This document shows positions 35,377 through 46,900 of a stretch of 64,000 nucleotides of DNA, piece by piece. A program made the position numbers and the translations under genes. The stretch's first letter is position 1. The number at the start of each line of letters is the position of its first letter. Under the pieces are notes generated by a model, which saw nothing but the letters and a program-made list of their open reading frames with translations, searched no databases and was not told the DNA's origin. Origin of the DNA: Ascidia mentula (lineage: Eukaryota; Chordata; Ascidiacea; Phlebobranchia; Ascidiidae). The DNA lies in the NCBI GenBank assembly GCA_947561715.1, contig OX387205.1:9615001-9679000 (forward strand), written 5' to 3'.

Positions 35377-38054
35377 GTAAGTTTTGTAATTCGTCGGGTA
35401 ACAGAGCATTAGTCGATATCGTTTGTTACGTACTTGCAAAAATTTTAATACAGAAACGTGAATTGCACGGTAGATTTATAAAAAGGCAGATCTTGTGGTC
35501 ACAATGACGCCTAATTGAAACAAAACTATGTTGCCAAAGCAGATACAAGCTACAAGGAATGGCCCAACGTGATAAAATTAACAAAGTCTCGCGGTTTCGA
35601 TCTTGCATAAACCTAACTGCGACAAAATCACGAGGAAAGTTTAAAAACTACTGTACCCGTGCAGCTGGCAGTTGGGCGTGTAGGCGTTAATTGAGTGTAC
35701 CAAGGCGCTGAAGTTGCGGCGAGTCGTCTTCCATTGCGTGCGGGCAATGATCGCAGTTTAAGTCGCGATCAAACGACTTTTTCATCGTGGTCTCCTAATT
35801 GAAGTCGCAAAGAGCTCTATAAAAAGATGCGGTTGGTGTTAATTTTCCATCGAAAACATGTCTCCTTCGGCTGTGGGTGTAGTGATGCATGATCGATGAT
35901 AAGGATACACCATTAAATGATCGTCTAAGGTAACGCGTTATGTCAGGTCTACGTTGAACTTGTCTGCAAGTTAACCATACGGATTTGTCGTGTTTTGGCG
36001 AATCTTAGAATACATGTTAAGTTTGTGCAAATTTCGTATACTTTTTTCTGCGTTGTGTTGACTTGCGTGTTTAGTTTCATAACAGCGACCCAATCGCCGA
36101 AACAGAAACTTTTTTTCCGTTAGTCTTCTTGACATGAGTAGGCCTGGCGGTACCAGCAACAAACTTTTCGAAGAGACCTTGAATTGTCACTTTGTTGGCT
36201 TCAATAAGGCGCCCTTGTTTAAAACTATGTAGATTCCCCTACCTATATATACTCCACCGGCCCTCATTGCGTACAAAACTCGTTACGGCTATTGATCGCA
36301 ACAAGCAGTACAACATATACAACAATGCGTACAAATCGCCTGGAGAATGCAAAACCGTCGGAACGAAGCAATGCAACGTTGGAATTCTGCGGGCGCCGGG
36401 TGACATAAGACCGTAGTGCACAAAAAAATCCTTCAACGAAACGAATGACGACCGCATTCCAGCGGATAGGCCTCGCCTCGTTTCGCGCACGTAACAAATC
36501 AGACACCTCAAGGCGCATTATGTAAATACTAGCTTACACTTGATTCCGTTGTCGGGCGCAGTCGACTTTCCTGGTCGGTACAAGGCATAGAGTCGACGCA
36601 TAATTACCGCTCGATTGGCTTGTACTAGCCGTGAGGCATTTGATTTGAAGTAAGTTATACGAGCCCAGTCAGCTTCAGTTATTTCGTTATTTTGCGTGTC
36701 TGGTACACTTTGTGTTCATGTTGTCTTTAATCCTTGCCGTCTGTTGAGTGGGTGCAGCGGTGTTGTGATTCATATACACGGTGCAGTTACTCCAATGTGG
36801 TCGCACAACGCTACAAGAGGGTTGGGCAGGCAACCGCAAGATCAAGTTATTATAGCTGTGTTTTCTGCAACCATAATTTGTCTATCAGGGTCTGATTACG
36901 CAATGGCGACTAGGTAGTTTTAGAAAAAGACAGGACAGCCTTATTGACAAGCGCTAATCCACGCGCACCGTTATTCGCTTGAGGGTACGCTTAATTCGCG
37001 CTGCTGGCGCTAAGCTTCGTCTCTAGAAACTCGCGAGAAACTTTCTGGATTCGATAGAAGACCTGACATTCAGGAAGGCGTAGAAATTTTTGAGAGACCA
37101 AGTGATGGTGGTCACGACTTTATGGAAGCGCGCCGTTAGGAAACGCACAAAAATAATTAATTACCAGATAGTAAAACGCGTGATGCGACTTTTTGTGCAT
37201 GATACAAATGAATAGGGCCTAGCGCAGGTGGAAAATTCCGCGCCACCCAAGCCATTGTTCGCACTTCTCTGCGGTGGCTAATTTCACGTTTGCAGGTTTG
37301 TTTATGTGTGGATGGCGGTTCTGTTATTGTTCCGTCAACGTTTGTGAGGTTTCAGTGGGCGAAACTGCCTTGGAGAAACCTTGTAGGATGAGATACGCTT
37401 TGTATTCAGACCCAGTATCATTTTCGGGTAAAGCGTGTTTATACCCAAAAATGGAGTTCAAGTAAAGGTTTCCAGCTGCTAGATGGAAATTGTTATTGTA
37501 AATGATACAGGTTATTTTGAATATGTGAGTATCAGTTAAATACAAATACAACAAAAAAAGTGCCCAGCAAAGGCATTATTGAACGGACGTGACCTTTTTC
37601 GTGAAGTTGATCGCCACTGGTAACTATGCCATTGTCACCTTCCGTGTTCTCGGTGTACGTGCGTAAGTTGCCGTAGCGCAGGACCAATGCTGTACCCACT
37701 TCATATCAAGACAAACAATTACCCAGTTCTGTATCTATTTTTGCTCCAAGCAATTGGGAGAGTTGCACGCGAATGCCGCGGTTTTTCTGCTGATATTGAG
37801 TAATTGGCACTTGACTAATTAAAAAATATGCCTTGTGTGGCAAGTGGCACTGTCAATTTCCTATCGTGCAGTTTTTTTTGTTGGCCGTAGCGCTGTTATT
37901 ACTGTTGTTTTCACCGAATTTTATTCACGCTATCGATTTGTGCAAATTCACCTTTAGTTGAACTGATTTTTCGGCTCTTCACAGATCGGCTAATTAGGAT
38001 TAAGTGACTAATTGAATTTATTACTCTCTATTCCGCTTGTCGGATTCTATCGAA

Positions 38055-38859
38055 ATGGCCACCAATTTCGCTGAACTAGACAGCATCGAGTTCGCCTCGC
38101 TTGCGATTGGTGGATGCAACGGCAAGACGCAGCCAATCAGAAACGGCTACGAGGCCAGTTTTAACGACAATAACAACGCAACGTACAACGGGATCAGTCA
38201 TTTTCCTTCGGCCCCACAACCGAACTTAAACTCGTCTTGTGCGCACTTCGGATCGGACCCAAACATACAACCCCAACCATACGCTGTGAAAAACGAACCC
38301 GCCGCTTATCATCCTAGCACAGGTCCAAACCTTAACGCCTACCCCCAAGCACCCCCAGCAACCCCTGGTGGGTTTCCTCCAGGAATGGCCCCAAATGCCA
38401 ATCAGCCCCCAAACGCCGCTTCAACGATGAGGGCTCTGGGTTTTCTTACCGAAAGAACAATTGAGAAGTTTTTTCCCAATGGTAAAAGGCTTTCTCACGC
38501 GCCGACTTCGCGGAAGTCGAGTTTGGGAGGGCAGCCACCCAAACTGGGTGATACTATGGCCCCTCTGAAACGTTCGCAGCCTTACTCGAACCCGAGGGAC
38601 TCGTACAGTGCGAATTACACAAATTACGGCAACTGTGGTGTGCAGAACGGTCGTACCTTGCAGCATCCGCCATACGCTCACCACAGGCGCCAAAACGGTG
38701 TTCAAGCAGGGCCCTGGGTTCCTGGGGTTCCAAACGACTCCGTTAATGTCGGTATGGGCCCCAACGGACTGCCTGTAAAACGGGAATGGAATGATTACCA
38801 TGACAGGGGAATGTTGCGTCATGAGCAGTACTATCCTAACGCGGGCTATTACCCGCAAG
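38055..38859 (+). CDS. RAR: Retinoic acid receptor, first coding exon of form A (A/B region)
   Basis: The ATG at 38055 opens 268 codons and one base, ending at CGCAAG|GTAAGT (phase 1). A stop at 38013 lies upstream in the same frame with no acceptor between, so this is a true first coding exon. The product starts MATNFAELDSIEFASLAIGG and is disordered, rich in Asn, Pro, Gly and Tyr. Two consensus SUMO sites are seen: VKNE (Lys79) and VKRE (Lys242). A basic Ser stretch TSRKSSLGG lies near residue 155. The region is typical of a nuclear receptor ligand-independent activation domain but is far longer than in vertebrate RARs (about 60-90 residues). Link to RAR: exon A2 follows, and its phase-1 end fits the shared exon at 57656, which carries the RAR zinc finger. 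Assignment to RAR is inference from phase, strand and order. Confidence 0.75.
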
Positions 38860-39085
38860 GTAAGTTTGGCTGAAAATTTGCTTCGTTATCCAAACGAAAA
38901 TGTCGAAGATGATTTTTGTGGTTTTGTCGGTTGTCTCTTCCGTTGGTAGTGCGTGTGGATTGTGATATGCGACATATGGGACTCTGTGATTTCTTGGTCG
39001 CCCTGCTTTACATACATTGTATCATTGCTTTAACATTGTAGCGAATTCACGACATATAAATCTAAGCAACGATCTTATTTTGCAG

Positions 39086-39181
39086 ATGGAGGCAACGAAC
39101 GAACCATGATGCGGGACGAGTCGTTTTCGCCGCCAGGAGGCGCACATCACAACGGATTTCCGGGAGCTGAGCGTTGCAGAG
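39086..39181 (+). CDS. RAR: RAR form A, second coding exon
   Basis: Acceptor TCTTATTTTGCAG at 39085, donor GCAGAG|GTACCA; 32 codons, phase 1 in and out. It reads DGGNERTMMRDESFSPPGGA and ends PGAERCR. The exon is symmetric, so skipping keeps the frame. It joins A1 on one side and, over an intron of about 18.5 kb, the shared exon on the other. It has the same disordered style as A1. No domain is visible. Confidence 0.65.
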
Positions 39182-39741
39182 GTACCAACATTTTGATACA
39201 TATATTTTTAATGCATGAGAATACGGGTACATCGCAATCGCCAGACAGGCATTCAATCCAAACTGAATAAATTACCGACGACAGCCGCTAAAATCGGCAA
39301 GCTTTATGAAACTAAAGCTGTCGGTTTAAATACAGATTACAAGTGCTTCGGCACGAAAACCATGTTCTGGTTCTTTCCTAACTCGGCATACAATGTCTCG
39401 CCCAGGCGTGACTGTCGCTTGGTAAACAACTCCACCGTGGTGTGTTTCGTGGCTCGGTATAATCAGGTAGTTTAATGTGCGCACACCTATCACGTTTCAG
39501 CGAGCCCTGCGCTGTATTGTCTATGTCTGTTGTGTTACACAAGGCTGATTGAGCGAAATGGTTGAGAAACGGGAAATAAATTACAAAGGTTTCTTTATGC
39601 CAGAACCAAATGCTAAGCCGGGTTCAATATTCTTCCAGGATTACGAAGAATAATTTTGCTATCCCCAATCGAATGATTCAATTATCAAAGCTCTCGAATC
39701 AGTAAGAGCTGATTTTGCATTATCACAGCAGCACCTATAGG

Positions 39742-39803
39742 TGCCATCATTCACATATGTGTTCAAAATAGCGTTGCCATCATTCACATATGTGTTCAAA
39801 ATA
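39742..39803. repeat. Two-copy 33-bp tandem repeat
   Basis: TGCCATCATTCACATATGTG followed by TTCAAAATA occurs twice with a period of 33 bp. The copies are identical over 29 bases, so the duplication is recent. Confidence 0.9.
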
Positions 39804-41804
39804 CCCCTCATAAAGCTGTCAAGCAAAAGGTTTCTTTTATTTCCTCACTGGTTTCTTTCGATACCATGACTGGTCCGACATTCATATCCTCTCGCCTCCA
39901 CGCTTGTTGTTCCCGCCGCGATATACAAGGAAACGTTCCTTGGATTTCGAGCCACCACCAACATCTCCTGAAACTCACAGGTTGCGTGGGAACGACTTTG
40001 TTTCGAGTCTTTGTTCATGTAAATGCGTGGATAAGTTTTTCTCGCAGAAATCATCTCCGAACTTGCTTGTTTCACAGTACACGCATAAATAGTTTATTGG
40101 GTAGTGTTTTAATAAAACAGTAAACTAGTGCTCACGTAAGCGCTGAAAACATTTTACGGTTCGTTGACTAATGTTACTAAATCAAAAATGAACTTCACTT
40201 TCGATTTAGATTGTCACAATTTTTCAAACCCGATAATAAAAATCCACCCTTTGACGTTTCCTATTAGTTTGTGCTTAAATCCCAGTGAAAAGCAGCAACT
40301 TCATGTTCATTTCCATTATAACCAGACTCGATTAATTTATAACCAAATCGCAGTGAAGGTAAAATAAAATACATGTTGGCGGTCTGGATATTAACTATCG
40401 CATGCAAAATTGGCCTCGTATCGTTACAGACACTTTCCGTAACGGCGAAGTTCAAAGACACCGTTGTACAGCTGCGCATTTAATTAACTGCTCGCCTAGC
40501 TGCTTATTTTCAAACAACCTGGGAAACGACAGGTCTTGTAACGAGTGCTTTCGTTGCTGAAAAAATTAGGCAAATTACACGGATCCACTTTAGCGAGTGT
40601 TCGATTGAGGAAATCACGATCTTTTCCGACTGCCGGAGCAGTTCTCATTAGACTGCTACTCACCCATTTCTAGGAAACTGCGGTTGGATAGACGGTAATA
40701 TACGTGTTGTCAATTATGAGAACTACTATTTGGCAGGATCCTATGCAAAAACCCTTTTAACGTCAGATTCGTTTGTTTTGTATTTTTGCAACCATATATG
40801 CTGGTAGCATCATTGGAAAATTTCTGTTTTGCAAATATGGGTCATGTGGCAAACGATTCAAACCCATTAGAGGCAAAAAACAGCTTGTAGAGTGTATTTG
40901 TAAACGAAGATCAAAACCACTAGGTTTTTGTCGGACTGAATACATTCACTTTCATATGAGTTAGCGAAAGTCTTGTTTCGTCGTAACACGTGTTTGTGTC
41001 CAAGTATATGTGAATATGTTTGTTCGCAAACAAACAAATCAGTATTTGCGATAGAGCGAAAGATTGCTATTAGTTGCCCACCCTTGATTCCAACCTGATT
41101 GGCTGCTTTTGCTGCCTTATATAGATTTTCAAAAACAAGCTTGTATTCGTTAATTGATGCTTTACCAAATAAATTCAGCACAGTGAAATTCACCTGTTTA
41201 AACTTTCAACAAACAAATTTGCAAAATATTTGTACAGCGAAATATGCGGCACTGAAGCAGCTTTCAAAACGGTGTTGTAGGGCTCACGCCAAAGATGATA
41301 AACAAGCTTTAACAAGCGGTAAACGTGGCACAGGCTACAAACAGTAGACCACGCGATTCCTACCATAACAAAACCGAAGGGCCTTAAACATTTTACGCGT
41401 AAAGCATAACAGCTTGTGACCCCAGTGGGTTGATTTTGTCCTCCGCAAGATTGCAACTTGCGTCCATGCTATTGGTGGCACATTGTCTCAAACGAGTTTA
41501 CATTATCCACTGCCCGCGCTTGCTAAACAACAGCGCCCCCGCGCTGAGACCTTTGAGAAGCTATAATGGACCGAAAATAGACGTTTACTAACAATGAGCA
41601 GCGTCCGACATTCGCTTTCGGTAAACACATCCCCCCACACGCGGCTTATTGATACTTGCTATTCGACAATAATCCCCGGAAATTGGCAAGCCCCACCTAC
41701 ACAGCTTGGTCCTGCTCTGTCTGTTTATTTGTGTAGCCTTTATTTCTACATGTTGATGTCTATGGACCAAGCTCCCCAATTCCTGGAAGTTGTATGTATC
41801 ATTT

Positions 41805-41813
41805 TGACCTTGA
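41805..41813 (-). promoter_or_regulatory. Extended monomer nuclear receptor site
   Basis: TGACCTTGA on + is TCAAGGTCA on -, the extended half site bound by ERR and NR5A (FTZ-F1) receptors as monomers. One 9-bp match in a large intron is expected at low frequency by chance, so use is uncertain. Confidence 0.25.
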
Positions 41814-43872
41814 CTCTGTTTTATATAGCATGTGTTCCGTGAGGACTTCGCTTATGTTTGTTTGTTGTTTTACCGGATGGGGAACTATTTAGCTTTACGT
41901 GAATGCTACGTTGCTTTATGAAACTTTGTTCTGTGTGTATGTTGTCAGGTATAACCTATAGCTTATATCCGATCCTTTTTCTGTCTGTTTAAAGGAGGTA
42001 ACAAACTGCAACATTTTCCTGACAATTATGGTATCGGTATTAGCACGCATATGTTGTCTTTAATATGTTAAAAAATTGGAATTTGCCATTAAACCAGCAA
42101 ACTTTGGAGTTGCGCCGATTATATTACGCGATGCTAAGCAAAATGGCCTCCTACAAAGGCACCAGTTAGTGCCAACGCATCCACAGCACGCGGTTATCAA
42201 ACTGGGATTTTCGCATTTTGGCTCAACTTGTCTCTTATGAAGCCGATTGTGGGGACTTAACTTTTTGATGAAGCGACTACACTGCTAACAAAGTGCACCG
42301 TAAGCGAGATTCACAATCACGTATTACATAGTTTAGTGGTTTTCTGTGTTTATTAGCTGCATTTTTGTCCGTATGCAGCTGTAAAACGTTTCTTAATCGG
42401 TTAGGTGTGGTCTATACAACTTTTGCGTGTATATATTAGCCCTATTATTGGCCATAAAGCTTACAGTTTTGCATGAAATAGCAGTAAGATGTATTGTATT
42501 TATGTTTCATCAATGTATTAAAAGGTTGTACAAACATGAACTCGATTTAATGTTTCTCAATCTCATTTCATTTTACACAAAGGATAAATTTAATCTGTAA
42601 AATTCTACATGCTCGCAACAAGTGTCAAAGCACTGGGTTTGCTCCATTCCGCGGCGTGTCCTAACGTCCACAAAGTGGCAATCATGTCGCACGACCGCCG
42701 GTGTGTCCCGGAAGTCCGAACAGGACCCTTCTCCTTCAGTTGTCCGCTGGGGGCGTTTTGAACGCTGTGCTTGCGCGGATCAACGAAAATACCGCCCGTT
42801 TCCAAAGAAAACAAAATTACTCGTCCCAAACTCGTGGCTGATAGTAATCTCGCACGAAATATCGACCTCCGCTGTGCAATCAAACGTGGCTATGACGTGA
42901 GCAACGTCGCAAGCTTGTTCTCCTTTGTCGGTCGACGGAATCAGATTTTGACTTCCGATTTTGTTTTTTCAAAGCTCCCTTCATCCGGGGAATCCGTTGT
43001 TGTCTTAACCGCCCACATTCAAGTACTTCGGGCAGCAATATGCCATTTTCTTTTTTCGTTTTGTTTCATTGTTTGTTTATTCGAAGGTCTTTAAAGCGTA
43101 TATTATTCGAAAAAGTTTATCTGCCATTTGTACAAAGCTATGCAATGCTTAGTCATTGGTTTTCCATAAAATCGCTTCCAATTTTGCAGGATTAAAATTT
43201 TCCAATATTTTTTCCCAATGTATAAAACACTTATGTCCATGGTGATGTAGTTTGTTTAGCTTGGAGTTAGTTCCAACTACGTTACATTCCCTCACAATGC
43301 CGCAAGTGATATTATCTGTGTGCTTATGGTTGCGGGCGTCGATCGATGGTGGGATAGCCCAACTACCGTTCAAGACTGAATAATGGCCGCGTTCCATGTC
43401 GGCTTTGAGGGTTGTTGCTGTGTAAGTGGTTTGCTGCGTGTGCGTACGCGCTCGTCATTACGTTCAGCTAACAATGTAACACAACTGCCTGCAAGCAAAT
43501 TGGAACTATTTCGATGCGACTTGAGCGCATTTTAGGAAATCGACCCCTCAAAAGATTGATGTGCTCTTTGCAATAACAATTCTTGATTGTAACAAACCGC
43601 ACGCCTTGCTTTTGTACGTTGGAGTGAGAAAATTTAAACAAGAATCTTTGCACCGTCTATAGTTACGTATTGAGTTTAAAACTAAAACGCACTAACGTTG
43701 CCATAGCAATCAGCCCCGGGCCACGTACTGCATGCGTTTAATTCCTTACCAAAACCGCACCTAATCCGCTCACGGCGATTGTGCAAACACAAACAAGCAC
43801 CTCGGGCTGCGAAGCGCTTTCTGCCGCTTGTGGCGCCCTGGCGCTCCACTGCGCAAGCCCCACCGGTGCCCG

Positions 43873-43889
43873 GGTTCACCTGAAGGTCA
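43873..43889 (+). promoter_or_regulatory. DR5 retinoic acid response element 1
   Basis: GGTTCA-CCTGA-AGGTCA: two half sites fitting RGKTCA in direct orientation with a 5-bp spacer, the classic binding site of RAR/RXR heterodimers. The first half site is identical to that of the vertebrate RARB2 element (GGTTCA-CCGAA-AGTTCA), and four of five spacer bases match. It lies in a GC-rich patch in the intron between the two alternative RAR first exons. Confidence 0.8.
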
Positions 43890-43903
43890 GCTCCTCATAC
43901 CGG

Positions 43904-43920
43904 GGTTCATTGAAAGGTCA
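43904..43920 (+). promoter_or_regulatory. DR5 retinoic acid response element 2
   Basis: GGTTCA-TTGAA-AGGTCA: again a perfect DR5 in the same orientation, starting 31 bp after the first, close to three turns of the helix, so both would face the same side. The stretch TTGAAAG keeps the GAAAG that follows the first half site in vertebrate RARB2. In the rest of the window I found no other DR5 when scanning for RGKTCA pairs on both strands. Confidence 0.8.
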
Positions 43921-46900
43921 CTCGGCGTTGTGGAGCTCCCCGCCACGACTGGTCTCGCACCGTTGCCCGCGTCGGTATTTCAGGCGGCGGTAATTTTTGC
44001 GGCTCACGGCTTGTGGCAAGGTGCAAGTCATGCCCGTATTCGACGGTATACGTGTGCTTCAAGGTTGTTTCGACGCGAGCCGTATTAAATGAGGGAGTAG
44101 AGGTTTCGCCTCAAATTATGGCGGTTCTATGCGAATTTTCAAAACCACTGCCCTTGTTGTCGTGCCTTTAATGGACTACTAACTTCTTTGAGCTAATATT
44201 TAAAGCAACATGTTTGTTGTAGTTTTTCTTGTGTTGGGTGCATATGTTTACTTAATGAAGCAAACAACTTTTGCTTGTGCTAACTGCACTCGTGCAGTGT
44301 ATTCAAAACACTTACTTCAGCACACAAGAAGAACAAGATTAGCTCAATGGTTCATTTAAAATGACGCTGTTGATCGGCTATCATGGCTTGTCGCAAAGCT
44401 TGAACTATCACGAACTGGGCAGCGCAACGCGTGTGAACGTGAATGCTTAATTGTTAATACGGTTTTTCCCACCAGTTTATCGTGGGAACACAGTTGCATG
44501 CAAAGCGACAGGAGCATAAGGTGGCCTTGGCATTAACCTGCGACTCGCACTCAAAAATCAATGCCGTGTATTTTGTTGTGTACCAATGTTGGGTAGAGAA
44601 TATGTAAGATATGCAGATCTTCTGTATGTTGTGGTCCGCAGTTCGGCGAATCTTGTTCGATCGGTTCCACAACGGCGTTCATTCGTGTTTAGCCACAGAC
44701 AAACCAACCACTGTTTACAACGAAAAACTATCCTTAGTCAATCCTTCGTGATCGTGTTGGCATGGCTGCCGCAAGAGGCTTACAGTGCGCCGGTGCGGTC
44801 TCGGCTTGCTCGCGAATGCGCAATCCTCCACCTTCTTTAAAGTATTAATTAATATCTAACGCCCCAGGCGCATTTCCGTTGTCCGCGTTGTATTTCAGTA
44901 TCGTCTATGACATTTTGAACGATTGAGTGAATGCCCTTTGTTTTTCAACTGTTTATCGATCGTCAGGACTAATAAAATAGATCAAAATTGGTTGTTTTTC
45001 TGTCGAAAATAATTAAATCTCAAAGCGCCAGAATCGTTTAAATTAGTTTTGTCGTCGCCACCAAATTTCTACAACCAACGCATTTCTAAATTATTCAGAA
45101 GGCTGTCGTATTATGTAACCAGTGTGTCCTGGATGGAAAATGTTAAATGACACTTTATTAGATTCTGATGTACCATACCCTGTTAATTAGGCAACAACAG
45201 TTCCAGTCTATGCGCAAACCGGTTCCATAACCAAACTGACGTTAATTTTGAACCAAAATGACGTTAATTTCGCTTTAGCTTGATGGTGATGAACTGACTT
45301 CGTTTTCGAAGCTAATGATTTAACATGGTGGTTTAAAGCCACATCAAATCGCAGTTTCCTGCATAACAATCTTAGATTATAGTTTAGTCGGAAATTAGTC
45401 CGCAATAATTCCTATTCGTCCTGACATTTTCCACCTCAACAACACCGAAAACTTTGGAGGCATGTTTTATGAAGTTAACAAAGCAGGTTTGTCGCTTGTT
45501 GGGTGTGCGATTCCTTCTTATTCAGGACGTAACATGGTGTACCCGCTTTCCTAATAGTGGTTAACTAGGAGAATGAGCTCAGTGTAATGTTTTCGTGAAG
45601 ATAATTATTATGTGGAATTTTTTCTGCACCCGCTAGAAGTAAATAAACGTTTTGTAGCCAGTTATTCCCACATACATTCAGCGTATCGCTGCAAAGCATG
45701 TGTGAAATGACCTAAATCAACATAAATACACATAAAAAGCAACGGGATCTTCACTACTGAACGTCCCACGCCACATTGGCGCCCTTTCGTCCAATTGTGC
45801 AGCAAGCTGAACACAAGAACTTTGTGTATACCTCTTGAACACTGCTGCTAAATATCCGTTCTGATAATAGAATCCGGCAAATCGCATGGAAAGACATACC
45901 GACTCTGCAATTACATACCGAGTTACCAGCGTTCCTCCCAATTATGTAGGCAGCGGATACAGGAGAAAATATCACGACAAGAAGCGTTCGCTGCCTTTCC
46001 TACAATTAATCTCTTGACTTTTTACACTTAATGCTGGTGATTTTAGACTGTGGATGTATTTTTATGACTCCGCAGCCGTGGGTTTGCCTTGGGTCGATAC
46101 CTTTGTCTTGTTGATGTCGCAAGTGGGCGCTGTTGTCGCCGTTTCAGATGGAAAATAAGAGTTTTCGCCAAACTTCGACTGACTTTTCGCCAAAAAGTGA
46201 ATTTTCTTCCAGGAAAGTCGACTGACTTTGGTTTCAAATACACAAACAGGTTTAACCTGTGAACCGATACTATAGTTGCAGCCGCATATAGAACGTGGTC
46301 CGATACGTAACAAAAACATCGAACTTCTAACATGGCCACGGCGTTATTCTGTGTGCTTAGTCATTCTTCCTCTTGTTACACGTATCCATCCTTTTATGCA
46401 ACGACCTCTACCCAACTATGACGTACAGCATGCAATTCACACAACCAGAACGTGAATTCTCTCGTCGAACGTTCAACTCAGTTCGTGCCGGCGCCGGCTT
46501 GGTTTTCGTTGGCGTCTGTGTCTTTGTCGGAAGTGAGTAATCCTTCCGTGTCTCTTTGATTGACGTACCCCTCCTGTTGATTAATGTTACATAACCAACA
46601 GTCGAACTCGTATTTGGTTTTAGATCTGTTTTAAAACAGTGTATATATAGGTCCAACCCCAAAACGATCTGTAGCACCCCCATGGGTGTACAGTCATCGA
46701 TTTACATCAAACTGCTGTATAATTTACGTTAACTGTTGTATCAGGGAAGTACTAATCACTCGTTACATAACACCTAATTTTTGTACGCTGTATTGCGATA
46801 GTTGCAAATTAATCTTTGCGTTAAAAGCAAAACAAGTTGGGCGTGGTAGCAACTATCACACATATTCTCCACCATCGTAAATTCAAAAGATAAGCAAAAG

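Larger units (their letters stand above)
39182..43872. other. RAR intron, part 1
   Basis: Intron sequence between exon A2 and the response elements. It contains a 33-bp tandem duplication (39742) and one perfect TCAAGGTCA-type half site on the - strand (41805); neither has a shown function. Open frames of up to 108 codons are without domain or splice context. Confidence 0.5.

Noticed and set aside
38037..38054. Extension of RAR exon A1 upstream to a TTG codon
   Set aside because: This adds six residues without an ATG; the first ATG in frame is at 38055, so that start is used.
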